A DNA stretch of 64,000 nucleotides from Tausonia pullulans (lineage: Eukaryota; Basidiomycota; Tremellomycetes; Cystofilobasidiales; Mrakiaceae). The stretch spans positions 372,001 to 436,000 of the forward strand of contig OX637623.1 of the NCBI GenBank assembly GCA_951802195.1. Reading direction: 5' to 3'. Of this stretch, positions 9,880-22,532 are shown piece after piece; the first letter of the stretch is position 1; each line of letters opens with the position of its first letter. Both the position numbers and the translations under genes were made by a program. The notes beneath the pieces are model-generated. The model was not told the DNA's origin. It saw only the letters and a list, made by a program, of their open reading frames with translations, and did not search any database.

Positions 9880-11058
9880 CTACACCCTCTGAGCTAAAAT
9901 CCAACTCGTCCCATACCCAGCCCAACACGCGACCGCCTTTCTCCCTGAAACCTCTTCCTCCTCCAGGCCCCCACCACTAATCGGAGGCCAAATCCTCTCT
10001 GGCTCTGTTCTATCCAAGAGGGTCCCGTCCCCAAGGTTCCCATGCTCATTCCAACCCCATCCGAGGATCTCACCTGACGAGAGGGAGTGAAAAAGGATGT
10101 GCTCCGAGCCGGCGATGAGGCGGGCTGGGGAGGGGAGGGAGATAGGCCACGTGCTCGATAACTTGCCGAAAGAATGGACAACGGCTGCTGATGCTGAGAA
10201 GAGGTAGGACGACGACCAGGTCGCTGCCATCTGACTGACAACTCCGTCGAACGACGAGACGACAGCTGGGTTGGTAGGTCGACCGAGGGCGAGAACTCTG
10301 GCAGTCGATGTGAGGAGCAGGGAGTGGTGGAAGCCGAGGGCGATGTCGACAATGGCCTCATCCGACGGCAGGGAGAGCGCGGTCGGTGTGGTGACGGTGG
10401 CTGGTGCCTCTCCCGATGACGAGAGCTGCGAGTGACGTGCCGCCCCCCAGCCGAGAACACGTTGTCGACTTGCCTTTGTGGTGGTGGTAAGGATGGCATG
10501 TCGAGGACCAGCGACGAGCCGCTCAATCGTCTCGTCTGGAAAGACATGCCATGCTGACCCATCCGAGCCCCCTCGACTGCCGTTGCCGAGCTCGGAAAAG
10601 TCGTTGGATCCGAGGGCGAGGAGAATGTCCGGAAGAGGAGAAGAGGTAGACCGAGGACTGAAGGCCACGAATGTCGTCGTCCACGACGCCGCGACGAGCT
10701 TTGGCGCGTAGAGTGTCGCGATCACATCATCAACATTGTTCTTCAGGCCAAGCTCATCCGGAACAGAAGGCCAGGCGAGCTCCCGGAAGCCCTCGGGCTT
10801 CGTGTCTGCTCCAAGCTGGCCCGCCCCGTTGCCGCCGCACCCCCAGACGGACCTCGCGCCGCGGTCATCTTCGAGCAGGCAGACGGTGTGGTTCGCACCG
10901 AAGGCGACATTGAGGATGCGAGTTGTGTCTGGTGGAGGAAAGAGCGTCCCTGTCGAGGAAGTACAGGGATGAAAGACGTGGGTGTCTTCGTCGAATGAGT
11001 GAGAGAGCTGGTTACTGGAGTTGGAGCCCGTTGAGAGGAGGAGGAGGGAGGTCGTCAT
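9880..11058 (-). CDS. RCC1-like repeat (beta-propeller) protein, intronless
   Basis: Protein of about 392 residues made of RCC1-type repeats, which fold as a seven-bladed propeller and commonly bind small GTPases, chromatin or partner proteins. Typical repeat pieces are visible: GCGGNGAGQLGAD, LGSNDFSELGNGS, GWGAARHSQLSS and GWGWNEHGNLGDGT, the last near the C-terminus before the end WILAQRV. The start is taken at 11058 (MTTSLLLLSTGSNSSNQLSH) because the first repeat begins there; the open frame runs further up to an ATG at 11181, which would add 41 residues with no repeat. The gene is a single exon, unlike nearly all its neighbours. It lacks the charged N-terminal tail of nuclear RCC1, so a role like that of yeast Ats1 or other RCC1-superfamily proteins is possible, but the partner is unknown. 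It is divergent from the 4E-binding gene at 11984. Confidence 0.87.
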   Translation of the reverse strand: MTTSLLLLSTGSNSSNQLSHSFDEDTHVFHPCTSSTGTLFPPPDTTRILNVAFGANHTVCLLEDDRGARSVWGCGGNGAGQLGADTKPEGFRELAWPSVPDELGLKNNVDDVIATLYAPKLVAASWTTTFVAFSPRSTSSPLPDILLALGSNDFSELGNGSRGGSDGSAWHVFPDETIERLVAGPRHAILTTTTKASRQRVLGWGAARHSQLSSSGEAPATVTTPTALSLPSDEAIVDIALGFHHSLLLTSTARVLALGRPTNPAVVSSFDGVVSQMAATWSSSYLFSASAAVVHSFGKLSSTWPISLPSPARLIAGSEHILFHSLSSGEILGWGWNEHGNLGDGTLLDRTEPERIWPPISGGGLEEEEVSGRKAVACWAGYGTSWILAQRV

Positions 11059-11983
11059 ATTGAGCCGGATGGTTTGATTAGGGGGAGGAGGTGCGAATAC
11101 AAAGTGAGATGTTTTGAGGAGCAGGATGGCGGTTGAATGAATGCTGGACGTGTCGAAGGTCCGCGTTGCGTCGGGAGCCACGGGTCAGCCGCGTTGATCA
11201 GGACGGCGAAGGACAAGCACTTGCTAATGAATGAGGGCTTACCGAAGCTCACTGGAGCAACGACGGTGTCCGGCCGGCGAGACGTCGGTAAGGGTATGGT
11301 GGATGAGGGACGAACGCCACGCTCAACCTGTTGCCTGCCGTGACTTTCGGGCTCAAGCCGTCCAGGGGATGCTGAATGGTAGCGTAAGAACCGGGAGACG
11401 CCCCTCTGGGCATAAGAGCTAGCGTCAATCTGCGGGCAATCCCGAGTCCATCTGAGAGGCAGATGGCATTGACACAAGGCTAGGTTTGCCGTGATGAGAC
11501 GAATTTTGCAGTCGAGGAGCTGCGCGCGTCTGACGTCGACGCGCCGGAACGCGCCTCTTCGGCGAGACAGGGGCCGGCCAGTTTGAGAGCTGCAAGCCTC
11601 CTCCCGCCTCCAACCACATCTCTTCTCCTCTCTTCTTCTCTTTTCCTCCCACATCCCTACTCGGCATCTCTCCAGATCCAGTTGCTGGACACCTCTCTTC
11701 GACGGCCCTTCAGCCTCCTCGGGCTGCCAGCATCAGCGCCTTCGAGTCTCGCCTGCCCAACAATCGGCAGCGTCCCTCGCAGGCTACCCGCTCCCTCATC
11801 ACAGAGGCGGGCTTGGGGTCTTCCTGTGTCTGCATGATCTCGCGAGATGTCGGTTCAACAACTGACTGATGACTTGACGCTATCCCACAGACAGAGCGAC
11901 CATCTACATCGGCTCCACGTCGACCTTTCCTTCGCTCTTTCCTCTTCATCTCCCTCGCATCTCGGGATTATCATTGACCCAGC
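11059..11983. promoter_or_regulatory. Divergent promoter region
   Basis: About 0.9 kb separates the start of the RCC1-like gene (minus) from the start of the eIF4E-binding-type gene (plus). The plus-strand side (11570-11980) is rich in CT tracts, typical of fungal promoters and 5' leaders. No TATA box or known operator was recognised. Confidence 0.5.
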
Positions 11984-14900
11984 ATGTCATCCAGTGAGTG
12001 GAAGTGTGAAGAGCTCTCCTTGGGTCGTCTGAAGCTGATGGATCGCGCCCCTAGACCGACGCCCTTTCATCAGCTACACTCGGGATGAGCTCCTCGCCCT
12101 TCGCCCTCGCGCCCTCCGCCCTCACCGCTCCTCCGAATCCGACACAACATGCCTACGGAATCCTATGCATCTGAGCTCGGTAATCTGTCTCTTCTCAGAC
12201 TCAGGCCTTGGCACGGGGGCGGCTGCTAACTCCTAGGTGTCAGGCAGCTCATCACCATCGGTCCTGGGTCATCGATCTCTGCTTCCCACCCCCCCTCACC
12301 CAAGTCCCCATTCACCGGATACAGATCTCTCCCACAGCGTCCCTCTAGGTCTATCATTATTCCCGGATCTCGCTCCCCCGCCCCCGGCCTCTCTTTCCCC
12401 TTCCGCCCGCCTCAGCCAGGAGCCGTCCTCCACCGCTTCTCATCTCACCCTCACCCGCCCCTCGTCGACTCTCCGATCTCGATTGTCCAAAATTCAACCA
12501 AGTCGGAGAACAGGGAGTCCGAGCCTATCCCCAGTCGGATTCGGGAGGAGGAGGAGGAGCCAGCCGCTGCTCCTGAGGCGGAGGAGCTCTCTCACGCATC
12601 CGAGATGGGGGTTACAGGCATTCCATCGCAGTCCAACAATGGCGATGAGCTCGATCCTTCCATCATGAAACTGCCCTCTTCCCTCTTAATCTCGTCTGCG
12701 CTCGCTCCTCCCTCCTCCACAGCATTCCCCACTCCCCCTAGCCGCCCCGTCTCACCTGTACCTCCTTCGCCGTCGTCCGAGTCCGCGACCTCACCCACGC
12801 GTGCTCGCTCCCTGCCTCTCCCCGACCTTCAACCGGCCCAGCCTCGCGCAAATCGGACCGGTCCCACAAGCACCCCTATGTCGAGAACCATTATTGCTGC
12901 GCTTGGTTTCTCGTCCACTGCAGCTGCGCAGAGGGCGCATGTCCATCAGGTGAGAGGAATACTGCCGAGATGAGAGGAGAAATGATGACTGATATCTGCC
13001 GCCTTGTACGGGCAGAGGAGACCAACCGAGGCTGAGCTCGACGAGAAGATCCGTCGCGGCAGGGCTTCCAACAACTCGCCGGCTTCCCGCACTAGGTCTC
13101 CTCGAGACGATAGGACGACCGGCCTAGAGAAGGCGCTTGGGGAGATGACGATGGCCGAGAGCGGTGGCGACGAGAAGATCAGCAAGAAGGAGCGCATCCG
13201 TGCCGAGTGAGTCCTCTACTAGCTTCGCTCATATTCAGGGTTCACGTGCTGACTATCTTGTGCTCCTGGGACCAGACAAGAAAGGGTCGATATGGAGCGC
13301 GCCGAGTCCTACCGTATCAAAGAGCAGATTGCCAGTCAACTCGTATGGCAGCAAGGCGAAGACCAGGATGTCACCTCCAGGCTAGTGCGAATCCCCATGT
13401 GCTCGCGCAAGTCAGCTGTAGTCCAACTGATCTCTCTCTCTTCCAGTTTCTTCTCTACTCCTTCTCAGAAGCCAGTTCCGAGGCTCAGGATCTCAGGCAA
13501 GGACCAGGTCCCGTCGGTCCTTTCTCCCAGCCATCAGTTTGGCCGTGGAACGTCTAGTCCTCTTGCTAGCCTTCTTTCATCCTCCGACTCCAAGGATCTT
13601 TCGCACACATTTCCATCCGAGGACACCCTCAACAATCTTGACGGCTCCGATCGGAGCGCCAAACTTCAAGCGGCTTCGATTGGCGCGCTGGATAAGGACG
13701 CAGGATGGGGTGAGACCAAGCTCGAGCCGACACAGCCGTCCACTAACAAATCGCACGTCTTCAGCCCCTTCTCCAGCAGCGTCCGCGGACTACGAGAGCT
13801 CGGGCTGGGACGGAATCAATCCTAAAGAAGCCCTGATTGTTGCGGTTAGCGAGAACACCAGACCGGGTCCTGTGAAGCCGCAGTTGTCGTCGGCCGTGGC
13901 AGTTGCTGGCCGGAGCGTCGCTGTCGAGCCGCAGCTTCAGCCGTCGTCGACTCCCATGCCTCTTCCTCCCGCCACCATGGACATCAGCTCAGGATGGGGA
14001 GGCGACAAGTTCCAGAGTCCGTTGGTGGCTCCGGATCATTCCCCCCCTTCGACGGACGCTGGAGACAACGACAACAAAAGATGGGGTTTCAATGGAGCGC
14101 TCGGACTCGACACCCACGGCTCATCGTTTCCTGTTTTCCAAGCCCCGAGTCGATCTCAGGGCATCACACCGAGCTGGAAGGTCGCCACTGAACGAGATGC
14201 ATCGCCACAGAAGCAGGAAGAGATGAAGTACAGCGGGACTGTTGAAGCACCCTTCACGCCGACCGACGAGCCAGCACACCTGTCTCCTTACGATCGCGCG
14301 ATAGCGGACGCTTCTTCTCCTCTTTCTCCCTTTTCCCTGTCATTCCCGCCTTCTCAGGCCCCGCCTCCTCACCAGGCCTCCGAGTCTCGCAGGAGGTCTA
14401 TTCTATGGTCCGCGAGGCCCGGGCCGACGATGAAACCCGAACACAGATCGACCAGGGTGCAGCGTCGATCCGCAGCTTCCGCCTCTCCGTTGCTAGACAC
14501 TGACTGGTGTAACTCTGTTTGCGTCCAGGCCGACGACGCCTCAGGCATGGAGTATAACCTACGTCTCCAACAGGAAAGTGGCCGGTCGCTCGAGGCGTTC
14601 CCCCCAGTCACCAGGTTATCTACCGTCGCCGCCCAAGCGACGACCATCAGCGGCAACGCTCCACCTCAGCGTCGGTCCGGCCCGAGACTCAGCCCGCTGC
14701 CACCGACTTCGTCCCAAGCGTACTCCCCTCCCCCTGGTTCTACTACGTGCATGGCGATGGTGAGATTTTCGATGATCTTGTTACTCGAGTCGGACCCTAC
14801 GGTCGACTGACTATGCAGTCGGAGCGCATGGACACAGACAACCGTTGGGCTGCCGACGCCGGACCAGTCGCCAGTCGAGTTGAAGGTCCCTCTCGCGAGC

Positions 14901-14987
14901 ACGAGCCCCACGACCTGGGAAGAGCTGCAGCACCACCAACAGCCACATGTGAAGGGAGACCTCGCGGACTCGTTATTGGGCGAATGA
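11984..14987 (+). CDS. Disordered protein with eIF4E-binding motif (4E-BP/4E-T-like)
   Basis: Starts at 11984 with MSS, an intron (11994-12054), then NRRPFISYTRDELLALRPR. YTRDELLAL matches the eIF4E-binding consensus YxxxxL followed by a hydrophobic residue, at the extreme N-terminus as in eIF4E-transporter and yeast Caf20/Eap1. The remainder is long, low in hydrophobics and rich in Ser, Pro and Thr, with one charged segment (13010-13330: RRPTEAELDEKIRRGRA ... KISKKERIRAEQERVDMERA) that may form a helix. Introns near 12230, 12950-13016, 13207-13275, 13385-13468 and 13710-13760 join well. Frames beyond about 14,350 are less certain; the probable last exon begins at 14818 after CTATGCAG and ends PVELKVPLASTSPTTWEELQ...ADSLLGE at 14987. 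The likely role is translation repression or mRNA decay; the family is inferred from the motif only. Confidence 0.6.
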
Positions 14988-15108
14988 TAGTGAGAAGAAG
15001 AGGTGGTATTGCATACGTGAGGAGGGGTGTTTTACCACAGAAAACTAGTGCGCAAGGTTTTTCGATGATTAACGATATATATGCCCTCTTGACCTTCTAT
15101 TATGTCCT

Positions 15109-18100
15109 TTAAAGTTGAGCCTCGACCAACTCGAAGTCTGATGCCATCGGACAAAGGGATCAGCAAGGGCGCGCCGCAAGCGAAAGACATCGCGCCGGAC
15201 TCACAGCGCCCCTTCTTCTTGAGCAACTGCTCGTGCGTCCCCTCCTCGCAGAGCCTTCCATCCTCGACAACGACAATCCTGTCGGCCGAGCGGATTGTTG
15301 ACAGGCGATGGGCAATCGTGATGCTCGTCCGACCGATGGAAGCGCGGTCGAGCGCCTGTTGGACAAGGGCCTCAGACTCGTTGTCGAGTGCCTGAAGGGA
15401 GGACGGGGTTCAGTTCATCTTCAGCACGGGACGATGGAAATTGGTAGGGATAAGGCGCGAACCGAAGTAGCCTCATCGAGGAGCAAGATCGGCGCGTTCC
15501 GAAGAAGGGCCCGGGCGATGCAGAGCCGCTGCCGCTGGCTGTGGATGAGGGAAGAGACAGGGAAAGGTCAGAGACAGAGGAAAAATAACGGATGGAAGTC
15601 GGTCACGCACCCTCCGCTCAGCTGGAGACCCTTCATGCCAATCTGGGCGTTGAAACCGTCGTCGAGGGACTTGATAAAGTCAAGAATGCAGGCGTCTTCG
15701 CAAGCCTTCTCGAGCTCCTGTGGCGAGACCTCGCTTGAGAGGCCGAGGGTGAGATTGAAGGCGATCTGGTGTGGTGGGAACGCGTCAAATGGATGGATGC
15801 CTCGCAGGGGCCTACGGGCTCTCTCTCACCGTTCCCTGGTAGAGTACCGCGTCCTGCGAGACGAGCGCGATCCTTGCGTAGTGGTCTTCAAGCGAAGTCT
15901 CTCGGATGTCCTCGCCACCAATGAATATGGTGCCCTGCGAAGGCTCGTAGAACCGAGCAAGGACCGAGAGGATGGTGGACTTTCCTCCACCAGACGGTCC
16001 GCAGAAGGCGACTGGCGAGAGGAGAAAGAAGGTCAGCTATGGTTTTTGCATTACAAATGTACGATCAACGCACGTCGCTCGCCAGGATGGATCCGAAGAT
16101 TGACTATAAGGCAAAACTGATCAGCGAAGAGATAGGGACATCTGTTGAGAGAACATAACCTACTGTTGGAGAGCGCGGGCTTATCTGGCCGGCTGGGATA
16201 CACGAGCGAGATTCCTTTGAAGACGATGTCTGATGCATCGCTCTTCTCTGAGGCATCCACAGAGCCCACAGGTGGCTTGTGGGAAATGATCGTAGCGACA
16301 AGGGGCTTCCGGCACAGCCACGAGTAGAGGTTATCGAAGGCGCTGTAAAAGAGTGCCCTGTCAGAATCAATGCGAATAGACGCACTCGGCCTCTTAACTC
16401 ACTGTATGGCTCCCGAGATGTCGCCAACATAGGAAAACATCCTGGTGAGCGAGAAGGCTCCGATTACGGCCGCTTCCTGCACGTCGAGAGGGAGTGCGTG
16501 AGCCAAGCATGCCCGAACCAAACAAAATCAAGGAGACGAACGAAAGTAGCGTAGAGGCCGTCCAGCGTGATTCCACCGGTAGCGAGAAGTTGCCCACCGT
16601 ATCGGAAGACAACCAAGGTGATGAGCTGGTGAATAGAATTAGTACAAGAACGATCAGTCAGACCATATGAACACTCACGGGAACAAGAGCCTGGGACAAT
16701 CCAAAGCAGATCGATGAACACATGAGGAGGCGAGCATGGCGCTTCCTGTCCGGCTTCTGTATCCGATCAAAATCGGCGAGGACGCGGCGCTCTCGTCCAA
16801 AGGACGCGACCGTCTGGGTACAAGAAAGAGGAGAGGATGTTAGTAGTGCAATGTATGTAGCTGGGGTATCTGTCCCACCTTGATCGAGTCGACAGCCTCG
16901 ACGGCATAAGTCGTGGCGTTGGCGACGGGCTTTTCATTCTCCTCTAGGAACTTCTCCCTGTAAATCGAGTCAACTTCAGCAGTGCTATGGGAGTGGTCAG
17001 GGGAGAGAGACGCACAGAAAATAAATTTCAAGGTAGCCACAGGGGACAAGAATGAGAAGCGGGGCAAAGCTGACGAGGGTGAGCTTCCAGCTCAGAATGA
17101 AGCCAAGGATGCACGAGCCGATGAAACTTAACAGAGTGAAGCAAATCAGCTCAAGAGCAACCGCGATGGCAAGAAGACGACGCACTTGACAATCGAGACA
17201 AGGAGGCGACCTTTGGAGGTGAGACGGTCAGCTGGGAGACATGAGCTTGGGACACTCTGGGAACACACCGAGGACCATTCCAAGGGCATTGGAAACCGTC
17301 GCTGGATCGGCAGAGATCTTGGAAGTGAGCTCGCCGGCTCCGGTTTCCGATCCCTCGAAGAAGCCGACCTCCTGGGTAATGACGGCCTTGGTGACGGCAC
17401 GCCTCATCGTCCGGATGATTCTTTGACTCCCATTCTCGAGGAACCACCCTTCTATCATGCAAAAGATGAGGGATCCAACTGCGACTATGAAGAAGTATAA
17501 CGCCAACCTGGACGAGTCGCGGCTGACATCATCGGCAGCCGGCTGGGAAAGAGCCTTGATAGTGAGACCCTGTGAATAGAGTGCAGAGTCAGCGTCAGTC
17601 CGTCAACAGCAGCGGACAACTGACCGTAAGCCACCCTGTGAGGGGAAAGAGGGCACCACTGGAATAGAAAACCAAGTTTCAGCCTTGGTTTCAATTCAAA
17701 GCATGCGCAAGTACGCACATGAGGCACGAGCAGGAGCCACCGGGAACTATCCATCCGACAGCAGTGTCGATGAAGCGGAAGAACATGGCCCATTTCGCCC
17801 GCTTCTTCATCGACACCACCTCTGGCTCTTCGAGGACACCGTTCTCGGCGTCCAACTCGGTGTGAGAGAAGGGTGGGCGGGCCGAAACCCGGCTCGAGAT
17901 CATCATGAGCTCGTGCGAAGTCGAGGTCTCGCTAGCGCCCCGAGCGAGAGGCACGGGAGGAGCGTCCCGAGCGTGCGTGCCGATGGGGATTGGAAGGATG
18001 ACGGAGGAGTGCGGGTGCGCCATGAAGGTCGATTTGTGCTCGGGTGTTTCCTCGTTGAGAGAAACGTTATCCTCGCCGGGAAAGTAGCCATGGTGCAGCT

Positions 18101-21100
18101 TGATCATGTTCGCGTAGGCTTCGCCTCGTGCGAGGAGCTCAGAGTGAGTGCCCTCCTCGAGGACCTCGCCGGCGCCCATGACGATGATCTTGTCGGCAAA
18201 CTCGACTGTGGACAGCTGGATCGGGAGAGATGCAATGAGCGAGGTAACGGGCTAGGGATATTTGGAGTTCTCGACGAACACGATGGGCGATGAGGCTGAG
18301 GAGGAGCGGAATCGGTCAGCTATCGCGAAGGAGTGCCGCAAAAGGAGTGGGTACTCACACAACCGTCATTCCACGTTCAGCCTGCTCCTGAGCGATGGCA
18401 GCCATTAAGTCTTGCTCCGTTCTCGTGTCGAGAGCTGCAGTACCCTCGTCTGTGATATTTCGATAGGAATCAGCGATATAATATCGTAGGTAACAAGGCA
18501 GATCTGCTCACCGAGGATGAGAACTCGTGGTCGGCGAACGAGCGCGCGTGCGACGGCGATTCGCTGCTTCTGGCCTCCAGAGAGAACCCCCGTCTTGCCG
18601 CCAGTGATAATCTCATCGAGTCCGTTCGGGAGCCTGTCAGTGAATTCCATCGCCTGTGCCTTCTGGAGCGCAGCGCGGCAGAGTTCTTCGACGCGGGCGC
18701 GGTTGCTGCCGTCGTGAGCGAGCTCGTCGGACGTGCCAGTGAGGCCTACGGCAACATTCTCAAGTATGGATCCGGAGAAAAGCTGAAAGGCAATTTCAGT
18801 TGATGATATCTTTTCTTTCAATGAGGCAGATCAAGCGTACCTGTGGATCCTGGGAGACGACGCCAAAGAAAGAGCGAAGGGTCGACAACCGAATCGAGCC
18901 GAGGGGTTGCCCTGCAACAAAGATGTTGGAGGTAGTGGAAGTCGGATCTGGGAGCTCATACGACCGGGTGAGGAGAGCGATGACGGCTGCAAAGGGAAAG
19001 CAGACATCAGCGTCGCCCCCGCCTGCGAGGCTGAGAGTGAGAACTGACTGCTCTTTCCGCTACCGCTTGAGCCGACGAGAGCAACGACCTTCCCCTTGGG
19101 GATGTGGAGCGAAACACCTTTAAGTGAGGGCTGGTTCGGCCGAGAGGGGAAGGCAAAATGGACGTTGCGCAGCTCGATGTCAAGTCCTCCGTCGGGGCCC
19201 TTCGACTGGTCGAACGGGGTTGACACATCGGTCATCCCAGTTTCGTCACGGTAGTCGATCGGCGAAGGACGCTCGATTTCGGCGCGGATGCGCGCCTGGG
19301 CAAGGAGCCCATTATGGAGCGCGGAAATGTGAGGAAGGATGTTGACGATGGAGAACTGTGTGGAGGGTTTATATCAGTCGGTGCCCGCTCAATGCACCAC
19401 ATTCGCAACGATGACTTACCATGGCGTTGAAACTTGAATTAAGATAAAGACAATCAGTCTTTGCATGGCTGTCATGGCTTCTTGGTGACTTACCTCGAGA
19501 AGAACGATGTTGCAAGCCTTCCAACGTTGAGCCCGTGATAGGCGACTCGATTGCCACCGTACCAGAAGGCCAAGGCGTAGGCACTGGGAAGTTTTCAGTG
19601 TCGGCAGAGAGAAGCAGTGAAATAGCGAGAAACAAACCAGAAGATGCCGAACTGGAGGAAGTATGGAGCGTCAGTCCTCGTTTTCGAGCGCTTCTGATGA
19701 GCAGTCACAATCACATAGGACGTAGAAAAGGCGAATCCTGTCGAGAGAGCGACGAATCGACCGTCCATTTGAATCTGCAGAATAACGCATCAGATGTATT
19801 TCACAATTGCAGTTGCGAATAGCCTCACATCTTTCAGCAGCTTGTCGTAGACGCCGACGAGGGTATCTGATGCTTGGAGGACCTTGACGATACGGACAGA
19901 TGAGACTACCTGTTCAAGGAACGATGCAGCGGCTCCCTCGGTCTTTGCGATGCGAGCGCTCGCCCTGGAGGAAAAGGCGCCAGACAGGTAGAAGCTGGAC
20001 ATTGACATGTAAGCTTCCGATTCGTCGCTTGGAAAGGGCACGTTGGCTTACAGGATCGCGGAGAAAGGAAGGATGGAAAACAGGACACCTCCGACAACTG
20101 GTGCAGCCCAGAAGGAGATGATTACTCCCGTGATAAGAGAAGACGAGGACCAGACGATAAACCCTGTGCGTAAGCCAAATCAGCTGTGGTCTGTCGGGAT
20201 CGCAGGGCCATTGTCAAATGCTGACCAAGCTTCTCTCCAACAGCCGATTGGACAAGTCCTATGTCTCGAACCATACGACTGGCGACTTCACCAGGACCTG
20301 TCGTCTCGAAATATACAGAATCCTGGGCGAGAATGGCCGAGAGGTAGGCATGACGGATCCGGGCCGTCGTCCGAGACGAGGCGAGGGTAACTGTCGAGGT
20401 GCGTATGAGATCAGGATCTGGCCACGTAATATTGATAGAAGGAAGGCAACTCCACACACAGCACCAGCTGGAGGAAGAGGAGGAGAGATAGGCAAGAGAT
20501 GAGAACCTCTGTTTGCCTCTCGTGACTCGACTGGAAGCGCAGGCTCCACTGACTAGAATGTCCCGGTGACTTCAAATTGCGCTACTCGTCAGCCCACTGC
20601 ACAAAGCACGTGTAATTACTTTGGAAGGAAGTGAATTACCGCCCCAAGTCCACACTGTCACACCGCCCATGACAGAAGCGGCGAAAATGGAAGCATCGAT
20701 GATCTCTCGACTTGTAGAATCGCGGTCTCGTGGAACTAATGCGCTAGTCCAGTGTCCGTAAAGACTGCAGTCACCAATGACCGGTCAATATGGCCCTGAT
20801 ATATCGAGGAGGATAAAATTGCGCTTACAGATCAAGAGCGGCGAAGGCTGTGGTCATTCATGTACGAGAGTCAACCAGTCGGCCTAGCTGGCAGAAAGTC
20901 TCCGCGCCTGCGCGCCCACTTCGGCCAGCGCCGGACAGCATGTGAGAGGAAGGGAAGCGAGAGGGATTTGTGACTCACGAAGACCTGTCGAGAGAGATCG
21001 ACGGGACCCGGGAAGCGTCAGAATCAGGCCAAGGACAGAGAGGAGGGGCAGAACAAGGCGTTAGCCGTTGATGACTCGACCAAACGGTCGTCGACAGGGC

Positions 21101-21432
21101 GTGAGCGTCATCGAGACAAGCCAAACGAATGAGCGTCGAACGGGGTAAAGGAGAGACTTGCCGCATCCTAAAGCACTGACGACACCGAGAAAGTAGAGCC
21201 AGAGGTCGGCCCGGCTCGAGAAGGAGAGGAAGCTGGGAAGAACGAGTTCCAGCGTCATCAGCCCTTCGTCGTCGTCTACCGCCGACGCCAACGGTAAGAC
21301 CACAACGACTCACTACAGGATGCCCTTGATCGGCTTAAAGCCGTACGGGAGGTCGACATCGACCTTTGGCGAGGGCTTGGCGACGATCGGCAGCTGGGCC
21401 GTCTTTTCGTCGACAGTGGACGAGGCAGGCAT
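15109..21432 (-). CDS. Full-length ABCB/MDR-type ABC exporter
   Basis: Membrane pump of the P-glycoprotein type (TMD-NBD-TMD-NBD), probably exporting hydrophobic compounds or lipids. The start at 21432 gives [20 protein letters not shown] and a short cytosolic lead before TMD1. The first nucleotide-binding domain has Walker [10 protein letters not shown] (about 19,060), signature LSGGQKQR (about 18,580), Walker B VLILDE split by an intron, and the H-loop IAHR. A linker (about 17,850-18,100) and TMD2 follow. The second has Walker [10 protein letters not shown] (about 15,980), signature LSGG|QRQR split by an intron, [12 protein letters not shown] and [20 protein letters not shown]. The end is YFELVEAQL, reached by an intron at about 15128-15202. 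Both ATP sites look complete; NBD1 has DEGTAALD instead of DEATSALD. Around twenty introns; about 1,300 residues. Substrate unknown. Confidence 0.96.
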
Positions 21433-22532
21433 AGGGCAAAACAAAGGGTGGTGGTGGTCGAGGAGAATCGAGAAGTTGGATCGGCCCACATGCGACAGCA
21501 AGCGCGAGGACGCCAGATAGTTTGCGAAGCGCTTCTTAGCGCTCGGCGATTTGACCCCGTTGACGTCGAAGCGACGCGTGCTTGGCGGAGAAATTGAGCA
21601 GCCAGATGCGCAACCCAGACGCTCAAGCGCTGCTTGATTGGGAAAAGTATGTTCAACCGTAGCAGTCCAAAGCCGCTTGCGCTGACAGCCGACGTGAGAT
21701 GATCGGAATCGTAAGCCGGGTCTGAATGTGGGAGATGTGCTGAAGTTGACTGCGAACTACCAGTCAGCGTATGCCAGTGCCACTGGGGGCTTCGCTTTTC
21801 GGAAGACGGTCTCGCGGTATCGGTACTCGTGGGATATGTGTGTTGGTGGATAGCTGCATGATGCTCAGACCTCGCTGAATGTTCAGCCTTCTCCAAGCTA
21901 TTTCCATCATATTTCGGGATAAAAAGACCCCAACCCTCACCCTCTAGGGAGTGTGACGACTGCAGTTGTTTAAAGACTAGGGAGGAAGAACTGGAAGTAA
22001 TGACAACGAGGACGTAGGATGAAAAGGAGACAAGAGACTCTCTTGTATTCTAACCATCGAATCATCCGTAGCTTTAAAGTACAACGACCACACTCATTGG
22101 AAGGGAGCGCGCGCGGCCACGACTGGCCATTCGAACCACCTCGCCACTTCCATAGCCCAGTCGCACATATCCTGCCCGTTCTGAGGCTGACTGTCTCAAA
22201 AGGAAATGGAGGCTACCTTTTTTTCCGTATTTAAGTCGTAGACGGTTTGGCCCTATGAGGGACGGCGAGAGGGAGGAAGGGGAGAGAGAATCTAGTAAGG
22301 GAGGGGAGGGGACTGTACAGGTGGGGAGGAGGATGGAATGGGAGAGTAAGGATATTCATGATGGCAAGAGCTGAAGGAGGAGGAGGTGGGAGAATGCAGT
22401 AGAGTGTAACATGAAGGAGGAAGGAAATAAGAGGGTGGAGAAAAGGAGGAAGGAGAAGACAAGACAAAAAATTCCGCAGATCGTCCGAACGATCACCGCC
22501 ATCTCTCCCCAATACTTCTCAGTACTCAACTC
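21433..22532. promoter_or_regulatory. Upstream region of the ABC exporter
   Basis: About 1.1 kb with no supported gene. It must contain the exporter promoter. Purine-rich low-complexity sequence (gaggagg, gggagagg) fills about 22,250-22,460. An open frame at 21,313-21,896 on the minus strand overlaps the exporter start in another frame and looks like chance. Confidence 0.45.
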
